A DNA stretch of 23,673 bases, from positions 1-23,673 of the forward strand of contig CAZYMF010000061.1 of NCBI GenBank assembly GCA_964648215.1, read 5' to 3'. Shown piece after piece: positions 8,814 to 15,746 of this stretch (positions are counted from its first letter, which is position 1; each line of letters begins with the position of its first letter). The notes beneath the pieces are model-generated. The model was not told the DNA's origin, searched no databases, and saw only the letters and a list, made by a program, of their open reading frames with translations. Source of the DNA: CAZYMF01 sp964648215 (GTDB lineage: Bacteria > Desulfobacterota > Binatia > HRBIN30 > JACQVA1). Position numbers and translations under genes: made by a program.

Positions 8814-8911
8814 TTTCACCTACTCCTTCGTGTCTCTTCGCCGCGGACTACGGGAGCCGCCGCTGTTGTGATGCTGGTTCTCCGGCGCACGGCGAGTCTT
8901 CGTCTTGGCGG

Positions 8912-8972
8912 GACTGCGGATCAGCCAGCGGGATTGACGAGGCAGCATTCCCGACCGCGGATCGGCTGTCAA
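8912..8972 (-). promoter_or_regulatory. Candidate sat promoter and imperfect direct repeat
   Basis: The 174-bp space before sat is the longest inside the sulfur cluster. Read on the minus strand it has a perfect TTGACA at 8972-8967 and, 17 bases on, AATGCT at 8949-8944, a weak -10 match (3 of 6). Just downstream of the -35, a 14-mer (8966-8953) recurs 41 bases later (8925-8912) with 12 of 14 matches, the shared core being GATCCGC. This could be a regulator's double site, allowing sat separate control. The evidence is pattern only. Confidence 0.3.
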
Positions 8973-8987
8973 GAAAGAGCGGCCGGC

Positions 8988-9452
8988 TCAACCCTCTTCC
9001 AGAACCTTGACCTCGCAGCCGGCGAGGGCGGGGAGACGCACGTCGGCACCGCCGGAGAGAAAGCGGCTCAGCCACGACCTCTTCTCTGCCACGACCACCG
9101 CCAGGGCGATGTCGCGCGCGCGGATGACGCGCGCGCACACCTCGCTCGGGTCACCCTCCTCGACCAGCGGCGTGAACGCGACGCCGCGCCGGCCGGCCTC
9201 CGCCGCGAGCGCGGCCAGCATTTCGTCGGCGCGCCCGCGCGACTCGCGGGCCAGGACCTCGACCACCCGGTCACTCACCCGGTCCCCCATGAACGCGCTG
9301 TCGAGCGTCGCGGCGATGCGGGTGGTCTCGGCGGGATCGAGCACGACCAGAGCCACCAACCCGCCATCCAGACGCTCGGCCGCGGCGAGCGCCTCGTCGC
9401 GGGCACGACGGGGCTCGATTCCGGGAGGAATGACCAGCAAGACGTTGGGCAT
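8988..9452 (-). CDS. Universal stress protein (UspA) family protein
   Basis: This is a 154-residue protein with the single-domain Usp fold pattern. It has an N-terminal strand MPNVLLVIPPG, a helix rich in Arg/Ala (ARDEALAAAERL), a second strand LVALVVLD and a later VARVIRARDIALAVVVAEKR-like core region. Its function in this operon is unknown. The ATP-binding G-x2-G-x9-G-S/T motif of some Usp proteins is not clearly present. ATG 9452 has AAGGGAG five bases upstream; an in-frame extension to 9497 would run into the transporter gene. It lies 11 bp after the DASS transporter, so co-expression with transport is likely. Usp domains are sometimes paired with or fused to transporters. Confidence 0.75.
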   Translation of the reverse strand: MPNVLLVIPPGIEPRRARDEALAAAERLDGGLVALVVLDPAETTRIAATLDSAFMGDRVSDRVVEVLARESRGRADEMLAALAAEAGRRGVAFTPLVEEGDPSEVCARVIRARDIALAVVVAEKRSWLSRFLSGGADVRLPALAGCEVKVLEEG

Positions 9453-9463
9453 GCGATCTCCCT

Positions 9464-10903
9464 TCACGGCGTGATGCCGATCAGCGGCCAGTACCACCAG
9501 GCCAGTACGTTGAACGAGAGCAGGGCCATCAGCGTGAGCAAGAGCCCGGGGAAGAACATGTCGCGCATGCGCAGATATCCCGAGGAATAGGCGATCGCAT
9601 TCGCCGGCGTGCCGATCGGCAGCGTGAAGGCAAGGCCGGCGGGCACCGCCACCACCAGCGCCATGATGCGCGGGTTGACCCCGAGCTGCGCGGCGACGGC
9701 AAGGCCGAGGGGCATGATCGTGGCAACGGCAGCCGAGTTGCTCATCACCTCGGTGATGACCAGAGCCGCCGCGGAGATCAGGAGCACCAGGCTCACCGGA
9801 CCAGAGGCCCAGCGCGAGATGACGTGGGTGGCCATCCAGCCCGAGGCCCCGCTACGGCTGAGCGCCGAGCCGAGGCAGATGGCGCCGCCGTAGAACAGAA
9901 TCAATCCCCAGTTGACGTAGCCTTCGATGTCGCGCCATCGCACCAGTCGCAGGACGAACAGTGCGACCACGGCCGCCAGGGCGATGTTGGCCAGGCCGAG
10001 CTGCTCGCCGAGGGCGATCCACGCGATCACGGTGGCGGTCATCACGCCGCCGATCATCCACTCCTGCATGCTCGCGCGCCCCATCGCCAACAGCTTTTCA
10101 CGCACCGTCTCCTGCGCGGCCGAAATGTCGGCGACGTCGATGGGAAAGAACAAGCGCAGAATCGTCCAGCCGGTGGCGAACAGGACCAGGACCAGCGGCA
10201 GCGTGGCGGCCGTCCACTGCGCGAACGAGTAGGTCTGCCCCGTGACCTCCTGCAAGATGCCCAGCGCCAGCGGCGCGCGGGCGCCGCCGAGGAGGGTGGT
10301 CACGCCGCCGATGCTGGTGCCCCAGGCCATGGCGAGAAACAGCGAGCGGGCGTAGTTGCTCGAGCGCCGCGACAGGCGCAGCACGGCGACGATCTCGGCG
10401 ATGATCGGGAAGGTCATGGCGGCCACGGCGTGCTCGGACATGAACAGCGACATGACGCCGTTGATGACGAAGACGGCGCGGAGCATGGCGAGCGGATTGC
10501 CGCCGAAGCGTCGCAGCAACGCCAGGGCCAGACGCGTCGACAGCCCCGCCTGCATCATCGCCGCGGCGAGAATGAACGCGCCGAGGATGAAGAACACGGC
10601 CTCGTTGCCGAACAGCGCGTAGGCCTCCCGGCTCGGAAGCACGCCGGTGAGCGGCAGCAGCACGATCGCCAGCAGGCTGGTGATCATGGTGGGCAGAACG
10701 TTCAGGACCCAGTAGAAGACGCAGAGAACGAAGACGGCGAGCGCCTTCAAGCCCTCGGGCCGCATCGTGGTGGAGCGGCCGAGCTCGAGTGTCAGCCAGT
10801 AGAGGCCGAGCCCGACCAGCAGGAGCAGCAGCCGGCGGCTGCGCCCCAGCACGATGAGCCACAGCGGGCGGGTGTCGATGACCACGTCGCGTGGGGCGGG
10901 CAT
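9464..10903 (-). CDS. DASS/SLC13 family anion transporter, probable sulfate importer
   Basis: This is a 479-residue polytopic inner-membrane protein with about 11-13 hydrophobic segments, the usual length for divalent-anion:sodium symporters. In the C-terminal half the SN(T/S) substrate/ion motif is present as MSNSAAVATIMP (387-398), followed by IGTPANAIAYSSGYL (430-444). In the N-terminal half the expected SNT is replaced by SEH (156-158) in FMSEHAVAAM, a variant I associate with a DASS subgroup. Position before usp and sat in a sulfur operon makes sulfate the likely cargo; this is inference from context. ATG 10903 lies 20 bp after the preceding stop; the open frame extending further upstream overlaps that gene and shows no membrane character. 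Confidence 0.88.
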   Translation of the reverse strand: MPAPRDVVIDTRPLWLIVLGRSRRLLLLLVGLGLYWLTLELGRSTTMRPEGLKALAVFVLCVFYWVLNVLPTMITSLLAIVLLPLTGVLPSREAYALFGNEAVFFILGAFILAAAMMQAGLSTRLALALLRRFGGNPLAMLRAVFVINGVMSLFMSEHAVAAMTFPIIAEIVAVLRLSRRSSNYARSLFLAMAWGTSIGGVTTLLGGARAPLALGILQEVTGQTYSFAQWTAATLPLVLVLFATGWTILRLFFPIDVADISAAQETVREKLLAMGRASMQEWMIGGVMTATVIAWIALGEQLGLANIALAAVVALFVLRLVRWRDIEGYVNWGLILFYGGAICLGSALSRSGASGWMATHVISRWASGPVSLVLLISAAALVITEVMSNSAAVATIMPLGLAVAAQLGVNPRIMALVVAVPAGLAFTLPIGTPANAIAYSSGYLRMRDMFFPGLLLTLMALLSFNVLAWWYWPLIGITP

Positions 10904-10923
10904 GAGTGGGCCGGGGCTCGCGG

Positions 10924-12144
10924 CTAGAGATGCGACGAATCGAAGGAGTCGCTGACCGTGCGCACGCGCAGACGCCGGCGCAGACGGGCGAGGTTGCGGG
11001 CCGTCAGGTTCCCGAGACGAGAGCGGTAGAACTGCTGCGTCACGCTCAGACGCGCGTCGTCGCCGGCGAAGAAGCGTGCCTCCAGCGGCGTGATGCCGAA
11101 GCTCAGCTCGTGCACCCAGCCCATGTTGATCTTGGCCTGGCGCACGGCCTCGAACAGGTGGGCGACCACGGGACTGAGAGCCGCCGGCGCGGCGGTGGCG
11201 GCCGCACCGGGCGGGCCGACGAGGGACAGCACCGGCAACGCCCCGGCGGCAACCAGACGGTCGATCCCCGCCATCGTCGACTCCGGTGCTTCCAGGCCCA
11301 CGAGCAGCTCGCTCCATACCGTGCCGCTGGGGAATATGCCGGCGGCGTGCGCGAGGGCCTCGTAGTAGCGTTCGCGCACGGTCGGATCGTGGCGGCGCGG
11401 GCACAGCCGTGCCAGGAGCGCGGCGTCGTGGACCTCCACGCCGTAGTCGATGGCGTCGACGCCCATGGCGTAGGTTCTGTCGATCCAACGATCGCTCCGC
11501 GGCGGGTGAGCCTGGACCGCGACGAAGGTGTCGAAGTGGCGCTTGACGGCGGTGATGTACGGCTCGAGACCTTCGACCCCGCCGTCCTCCGCGCCGGGCG
11601 AGCCGGCGTTGAACAGGACGAAGTCCACCGCGCCTTCGGCAAAAGCCGCGCGCACGGTGTCGATGACGTCCGCCACCGTCTGCGGCGCGCGCGCCGGCGA
11701 GGGCGGCTCGGCGCCGGTGCACCAGGGACAGAGGCGACCCCACAGGCTCAGGCTGCAGCGCTCGATCGGGCTGAGCGCGAGGAAGCTGCCGAACACGGTC
11801 CCGATCTCTCGCATCGGGGTCCCTTGAGCGGTGCACTGCTCGTAGAAGCGAGGGGGCGGGATGACGCGGACCTCGATTCGTTCCCCGGGCTGCTCGCCGC
11901 GGAGGAGAAAGAATTGCTCGTGGTCGTACTCCAGCCGGTAGAGGGGGGCGACGGAGGAGGGAGGGCCGCCGTTGAGCACGGGCGCATCGACGACCAGGTC
12001 TTCGGGCAGAAGCAGCTCGACGGCGCTGCGCCGCGCCGTGGTCGCCGCCGGCCGGAGCTCGGGACGGGTGCGGCAATTGGCAGCCAGCTCCACGCCGCCG
12101 ACGGCGAGCTCGAGCTTGAGAAGGCCCGGATGCGGCAGCGTCAT
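10924..12144 (-). CDS. Biotin-synthase-like (radical-SAM-like) protein with unusual C-x8-C-x2-C motif
   Basis: This is a 406-residue protein resembling radical-SAM TIM-barrel enzymes of the biotin synthase type. Family-like features are a Cys cluster followed by CTGAEPPSP, a strand-like FVLFNAGSP (175-183), a central VDAIDYGVEVHD (229-240) and TVWSELLVGLEAPESTMAGI (275-294), typical of the middle barrel. The Cys spacing is C130-x8-C139-x2-C142 (CSLSLWGRLCPWC), not the canonical C-x3-C-x2-C, so cluster binding and SAM cleavage are not assured. The N-terminal ~115 residues are an extra domain I do not recognise. ATG 12144 overlaps the stop of the upstream E1-like gene (ATGA). Place in the operon suggests a sulfur-handling role; the reaction is unknown. 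Confidence 0.7.
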   Translation of the reverse strand: MTLPHPGLLKLELAVGGVELAANCRTRPELRPAATTARRSAVELLLPEDLVVDAPVLNGGPPSSVAPLYRLEYDHEQFFLLRGEQPGERIEVRVIPPPRFYEQCTAQGTPMREIGTVFGSFLALSPIERCSLSLWGRLCPWCTGAEPPSPARAPQTVADVIDTVRAAFAEGAVDFVLFNAGSPGAEDGGVEGLEPYITAVKRHFDTFVAVQAHPPRSDRWIDRTYAMGVDAIDYGVEVHDAALLARLCPRRHDPTVRERYYEALAHAAGIFPSGTVWSELLVGLEAPESTMAGIDRLVAAGALPVLSLVGPPGAAATAAPAALSPVVAHLFEAVRQAKINMGWVHELSFGITPLEARFFAGDDARLSVTQQFYRSRLGNLTARNLARLRRRLRVRTVSDSFDSSHL

Positions 12145-12839
12145 GCGCCCGCCTCGGCCGCGGCACACGTGGAGCAACGGGGATCCTTCGCCAGGGCGCT
12201 GTAGGAGAAGCTCATGCGAGCGGTGTCACAGTTGAGCAGCTCGCCGAATCTCACGCGACCGACGCCGACGACGAGCTTGATGGCTTCGCTGGCCTGCAGG
12301 GCGGCGATCAGGTTTGCGGCCGGCGCGGCGGCGACGGCCGCCGCCGGCGCCGCGCCAGCCAGGCCCTCGGCCGCGCACGCGTAGCAGGGCGCATCACGAC
12401 GGTGCCCGGCCAGCGTCACGACGGACCCGGTCGCCCCCTGTGTCGACGCGACGAGGAGGGGAATCGCTTGCGCCACGCAGGTGCGGTTGAGGCGCCCGAG
12501 AAGAAGACGGTCGTCGGTGGCCGCGAGCACCGCGGCGCAGCCGACCAGGAGGTCCGCAATCGCTGGCGCGGACACGGTGTGTCGCTCGACCACCGAGTCC
12601 GGATTCGACGGATGGAGGCAGACGTCTCGCCGTGCGGGAGGCTGCCCGTGCTCGTCCACCTCGATCACGGCGAGCCGTCCGATGCCGGCCGCGGCCAGGT
12701 AGAGCAGGGCGGGGTCGTAGGGAGCGCGCCGCATGACCAACGCGACCTTGGCGCGGAGTAGTTTCTCCTGCCCGTCGGGACCGATCTCGGGAAGGATCAA
12801 CTGGCGACTGTAGCGCTCGATCTGTGCGTCGCTGAGCAT
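12141..12839 (-). CDS. ThiF/MoeB-family E1-like protein lacking the nucleotide-binding loop (pseudo-E1)
   Basis: This 232-residue protein aligns by eye with ThiF/MoeB enzymes that adenylate the C-terminal Gly of ubiquitin-like sulfur carriers. It keeps the N-terminal helix RYSRQLILPEIG (9-20), the LYLAAAGIG helix (46-54) and both zinc Cys pairs, C152-x2-C155 and C222-x2-C225. It lacks the Gly-x-Gly-x-x-Gly loop (residues 35-44 read VMRRAPYDPA), the Asn/Arg of the NLxRQ motif and the DxTDN Asp context (AATDDR instead). It is therefore unlikely to adenylate by itself. An intact E1 is encoded at the start of the same operon. ATG 12839 is 13 bp after the NIL gene. A structural or regulatory partner role is inference. 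Confidence 0.8.
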   Translation of the reverse strand: MLSDAQIERYSRQLILPEIGPDGQEKLLRAKVALVMRRAPYDPALLYLAAAGIGRLAVIEVDEHGQPPARRDVCLHPSNPDSVVERHTVSAPAIADLLVGCAAVLAATDDRLLLGRLNRTCVAQAIPLLVASTQGATGSVVTLAGHRRDAPCYACAAEGLAGAAPAAAVAAAPAANLIAALQASEAIKLVVGVGRVRFGELLNCDTARMSFSYSALAKDPRCSTCAAAEAGA

Positions 12840-12852
12840 GGGAAGAGGGCCG

Positions 12853-13116
12853 CTACTCGATGACGTTCTTCTCGATGGGCTCGACCGTGATGCCCTGCTT
12901 GCGCAGCCAGGCGATGGCGCGATCGACCTCGTCCTGGGCGCCGTCCAGCTCGAGCGCCACCAGCCCCATGGTCTCCGAGACGTTGGCGCCGCGGATGTTG
13001 GTGACCACCTTGAACGTGTGGCCGAGCTGGTAGATCAGCGGCTCCTTGATGCGCTCCGACGGATAGGTGAGGTAGACCTTTTCGCGCACGACGCGCGTGA
13101 CCTTTGCCTTCGCCAT
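12853..13116 (-). CDS. Stand-alone NIL-domain protein
   Basis: This is an 87-residue protein consisting almost entirely of one NIL domain. That is a small ferredoxin-like alpha/beta fold known from the C-terminus of methionine-import ATPases (MetN) and from ferredoxin-fused proteins in sulfur metabolism. Diagnostic stretches are VYLTYPSERIKEPLIYQLG, TNIRGANVSE and the end of the domain with LELDGAQDEVDRAIAWL. It has no Cys, so it is not itself a ferredoxin. ATG 13116 overlaps the cysM stop by one base (TGATG), which implies coupling. A long in-frame extension upstream is antisense-free shadow of cysM in another frame and was not included. A role as amino-acid sensor or as adaptor for a sulfur enzyme is plausible but unproven. 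Confidence 0.85.
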   Translation of the reverse strand: MAKAKVTRVVREKVYLTYPSERIKEPLIYQLGHTFKVVTNIRGANVSETMGLVALELDGAQDEVDRAIAWLRKQGITVEPIEKNVIE

Positions 13117-14150
13117 CAGGCCCTCCGCCGTAAGCTCTCGTGCCAATCGCGCCAGCCGAGCCAGAGGTTGGTGCTCAGGTACTTGTCGCCGAAATCCGGG
13201 AATATGACGACGATGACCCCCTGATCGACCTCGGCGGCGACGTGCAGGGCGGCCCACAGTGCTGCCCCGGAGGATTGGCCGACGACCAGTCCTTCTTCCG
13301 CGCCCAGACGATACACCGTCTCGTAGGCGTCGTCGGTGCCGACACCGATCTTTCGGTCGAGCTCTTGCTCGTGGTAGATGCCCGGCACGATCGAGCTGGC
13401 CATGTGCTTGAGGCCTTCGAGCCCGTGCAGAGCGTCGTCGGGCTCGACGGCGATGACCTGCACCTGCGGGTGGCGCTCCTTCAGGTAGCGACCGGTGCCC
13501 ATGACGGTGCCGCCGGTGCCGATGCCGGCGAGAAAGTGGGTGACCGAACCGCCGGTGGCGCGCCAGATCTCCGGCCCCGTGCTTTCGTAGTGGGCCTGGG
13601 GGTTCTGCGGGTTGAAATACTGGTCCGGCTTGAAGTAGCGCTCGGGCGCTTCGGCGAGCACCTGGCGGCACACGCGGATGGCGCCGTCCGAGCCTTCGAG
13701 GGGGTCGCTGTAGCGGATGCGGGCGCCGTAGGCCGAGATGATGCGCTTGCGCTCGCGGCTGACGTTGGCCGGCATGACCAGCTCGACCGGGTAGCCGAGG
13801 GCGGCACCGATCATCGCCAGGGCGATGCCGGTGTTGCCCGAGGTGGAGTCGAGGATGGTCTTGCCGGAAACCAGCTTGCCGGTACGCAGGCCCGCGCGGA
13901 TCATCCACAGCGCCGGGCGGTCCTTCACCGAGCCGCCCGGGTTGAGCCCTTCGAGCTTGGCGTACAGGCGCACGTTGGGCGAGATCGCCTTCCCGTCGCG
14001 CGTGCGAAAGCTGCGCGCCAGCCGCGCGATCTCGACCAGGGGCGTCTGGCCCACGAGATCGAGCACGGAGTGGGCGCGGGCCGGGCGCGGCGACTCCGGC
14101 GTCGGTGCCGCGCTGTCGTGAGGCTCGGCGATGCCGGAGCTGGCCTGCAT
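13116..14150 (-). CDS. cysM: PLP-dependent cysteine synthase, CysM type
   Basis: This is a 344-residue fold-type-II PLP enzyme that forms cysteine from an activated serine and a sulfur donor. The PLP Lys is K76 in NPGGSVKDRPA (70-80), the substrate loop is STSGNTG (102-108) and the phosphate-cradle Gly loop is GIGTGGT (209-215). The end carries DKYLSTNLW (322-330), a pattern shared with CysM proteins. In mycobacteria a CysM uses O-phosphoserine and the thiocarboxylated carrier CysO. Here K248 (GLKHM) seems to occupy the place of the mycobacterial phosphate-binding Arg; that alignment is from memory and by eye. It starts one base after the Gly-Gly carrier gene, which supports carrier-dependent sulfur transfer. 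The N-terminal ~28 residues are an unconserved Pro/Ala-rich tail. Confidence 0.9.
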   Translation of the reverse strand: MQASSGIAEPHDSAAPTPESPRPARAHSVLDLVGQTPLVEIARLARSFRTRDGKAISPNVRLYAKLEGLNPGGSVKDRPALWMIRAGLRTGKLVSGKTILDSTSGNTGIALAMIGAALGYPVELVMPANVSRERKRIISAYGARIRYSDPLEGSDGAIRVCRQVLAEAPERYFKPDQYFNPQNPQAHYESTGPEIWRATGGSVTHFLAGIGTGGTVMGTGRYLKERHPQVQVIAVEPDDALHGLEGLKHMASSIVPGIYHEQELDRKIGVGTDDAYETVYRLGAEEGLVVGQSSGAALWAALHVAAEVDQGVIVVIFPDFGDKYLSTNLWLGWRDWHESLRRRA

Positions 14151-14151
14151 G

Positions 14152-14427
14152 TCACCCCCCGGCGATGGCCGGGACGATGGAGACCTCGTCGCCGTCCTTC
14201 ACCGGCGTGTCGAGATTGCTGAGAAAGCGGATGTCGTCGCCGTTGACGTAGATGTTGACGAAGCGGCGAACGCGGCCTTCCTCGTCGCACAGACGCTCCT
14301 TGATGCCGGGAAAGCTCTGCTCGAGGTTGTCGACCACGGCGCCGATGGTGGAGCCGGCGGTGCCGACCTCGTCGGAGCCGTTGGTGAAACGCCGCAGCGG
14401 CGTCGGGATGCGAACCATGATGGCCAT
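14152..14427 (-). CDS. ThiS/MoaD-family sulfur carrier protein (ends in Gly-Gly)
   Basis: This is a 91-residue ubiquitin-like beta-grasp protein. It has MVRIPTPLRRFTNG at the start, VNIYVNGDDIRFL in the middle and the family ending VKDGDEVSIVPAIAGG, with the Gly-Gly at the extreme C-terminus. The E1-like enzyme would adenylate this Gly, and sulfur transfer would give a thiocarboxylate. No protease is needed because nothing follows the GG, unlike mycobacterial CysO processing of a cysteine adduct. Two starts are possible: ATG 14427 and ATG 14418, the latter nine bases after AGGA. Position directly before cysM, with E1-like genes in the operon, suggests a role in cysteine rather than thiamin or molybdopterin synthesis. 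Confidence 0.9.
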   Translation of the reverse strand: MAIMVRIPTPLRRFTNGSDEVGTAGSTIGAVVDNLEQSFPGIKERLCDEEGRVRRFVNIYVNGDDIRFLSNLDTPVKDGDEVSIVPAIAGG

Positions 14428-14458
14428 TCCTTGTCTCTCCTTCAGTGGCTGGATCGGA

Positions 14459-15721
14459 TCACGCCGGCACGCGTTGCGCCGGGGCGGGCGCGCCGAGCTC
14501 GCCGTACAGCGCGTCGAACTCGTTCAGACGCGCGTTGATGGTGAACGGTTGCTCGACCGTCTCGCGCACGGCCTCGAGCGTCTTGTAGCCGTTGCCGGTG
14601 ACGCAGATGACGATCGACTCGTCGCGCGGGATGCGGCCCTGGGCGATCAGCTTCTTGGTGACGGCCACGGTGGTGCCGCCGGCGGGTTCGGTGAAGATAC
14701 CCTCGGTGCGGGCGAGCAGACGGATGGCGTCGACGATCTCCTCGTCGGTCACCGCCTCGCCCCAGCCGCCCGAGTCGCGTACCGCCTTGAGGACGTAGTA
14801 GCCGTCGGCGGGATTGCCGATGGCGATCGACTTGGCGATCGTGTTGGGTTTCACCGGCTCGATCAGGTCGGTGCCGCGGTGCAGCGCGCGAATCACCGGA
14901 GCGCAGCCGGCCGCCTGCGCCGAGTAGATCTTGACGGGCGTGCTCTCGACCAGGCCGATCTGGCCGAGCTCGTGGAAGGCCTTGGCCACCTTGGGCAGAA
15001 TCGTTCCGCCGGCGGTCGGCACGATCACGTGCTGCGGCAGGCGCCAGCCGAGCTGCTCGGCGATCTCGAAGCCGTGCGTCTTCGCCCCTTCGGTGTAGTA
15101 CGGCCGGATGTTGATGTTGACGAAGGCCCAGCCGTACTTGTCGGCGATCTCGCTGCACAGGCGATTGACGTCGTCGTAGTTGCCGCGGATGGCGACGGTG
15201 CGCGGCCCGTAGATCGCCGAGCCGACGATCTTGCCGCTCTCGAGATCGTGGGGAATGAAGATGTAGCAGGCCAGTCCGGCCCGCGCCGCGTGCGCCGAGA
15301 CGCTGTTGGCCAGGTTGCCGGTGGAGGCGCACGACACGGTGTCGAAGCCGAACTCGATCGCCTTGGAGATGGCGACGGAGACGACGCGGTCCTTGTACGA
15401 GAACGTCGGGTGGTTGACCGAGTCGTCCTTGACGTAGAGCTCCTTGACTCCGAGCACGGCGGCCAGGCGGTCGGCCTTCACCAGCGGCGTGAAGCCGGAG
15501 TGCAGGCCGATGCGCGGCTCGCTCGCGACCGGCAGCAGCTCGCGGTAGCGCCAGAGGTTGCGCGGGCGCTGCGCGACGGCGTCCCGCCGCATCGAGCGGG
15601 CCACGGCGTCGTAGTCGTACACCACCTCGAGCGGGCCGAAGCAGGTGTCGCAGACGTGCAGGGGCTCGATCCCGTAGCTGAGACCGCATTCGCGACAACG
15701 TAGACCGGTGACGTATGTCAT
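14459..15721 (-). CDS. thrC: Threonine-synthase-like PLP enzyme with N-terminal zinc ribbon
   Basis: This is a 420-residue fold-type-II PLP enzyme of the zinc-ribbon threonine synthase class. The ribbon is C9-x2-C12 and C24-x2-C27. PLP Lys K110 lies in PTFSYKDR (105-112), where classical threonine synthases have PTGSFKDRG; CASTGN (131-136) and PTAGGT (235-240) contact the cofactor phosphate. The family normally converts O-phosphohomoserine to threonine. The operon is SAM-riboswitch-controlled and full of sulfur genes, which makes a sulfur-linked reaction with O-phosphohomoserine (toward homocysteine) an alternative; this is inference. ATG 15721 has AGGAG six bases upstream; the frame open to 15763 overlaps the E1 gene and was excluded. 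The motif change is the main visible oddity. Confidence 0.87.
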   Translation of the reverse strand: MTYVTGLRCRECGLSYGIEPLHVCDTCFGPLEVVYDYDAVARSMRRDAVAQRPRNLWRYRELLPVASEPRIGLHSGFTPLVKADRLAAVLGVKELYVKDDSVNHPTFSYKDRVVSVAISKAIEFGFDTVSCASTGNLANSVSAHAARAGLACYIFIPHDLESGKIVGSAIYGPRTVAIRGNYDDVNRLCSEIADKYGWAFVNINIRPYYTEGAKTHGFEIAEQLGWRLPQHVIVPTAGGTILPKVAKAFHELGQIGLVESTPVKIYSAQAAGCAPVIRALHRGTDLIEPVKPNTIAKSIAIGNPADGYYVLKAVRDSGGWGEAVTDEEIVDAIRLLARTEGIFTEPAGGTTVAVTKKLIAQGRIPRDESIVICVTGNGYKTLEAVRETVEQPFTINARLNEFDALYGELGAPAPAQRVPA

Positions 15722-15746
15722 GTCGGCTCCTTTGCAAGCTCTCTGG

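Noticed and set aside
7275..9590. A 771-codon plus-strand open frame across the gap
   Set aside because: It reads through 100 N and is antisense to sat and usp; only the part before the gap has support.
10904..12166. Upstream extension of the DASS transporter frame
   Set aside because: It lies within the barrel-protein gene in another frame and lacks hydrophobic segments.
13117..13908. Upstream extension of the NIL protein frame
   Set aside because: It overlaps cysM in another frame; the NIL domain is complete from ATG 13116.
14252..15703. A 483-codon plus-strand open frame
   Set aside because: It is antisense to the ThrC-like gene, with Arg/Val/Gly/Asp-rich composition typical of a GC-rich shadow frame and no recognisable domain.
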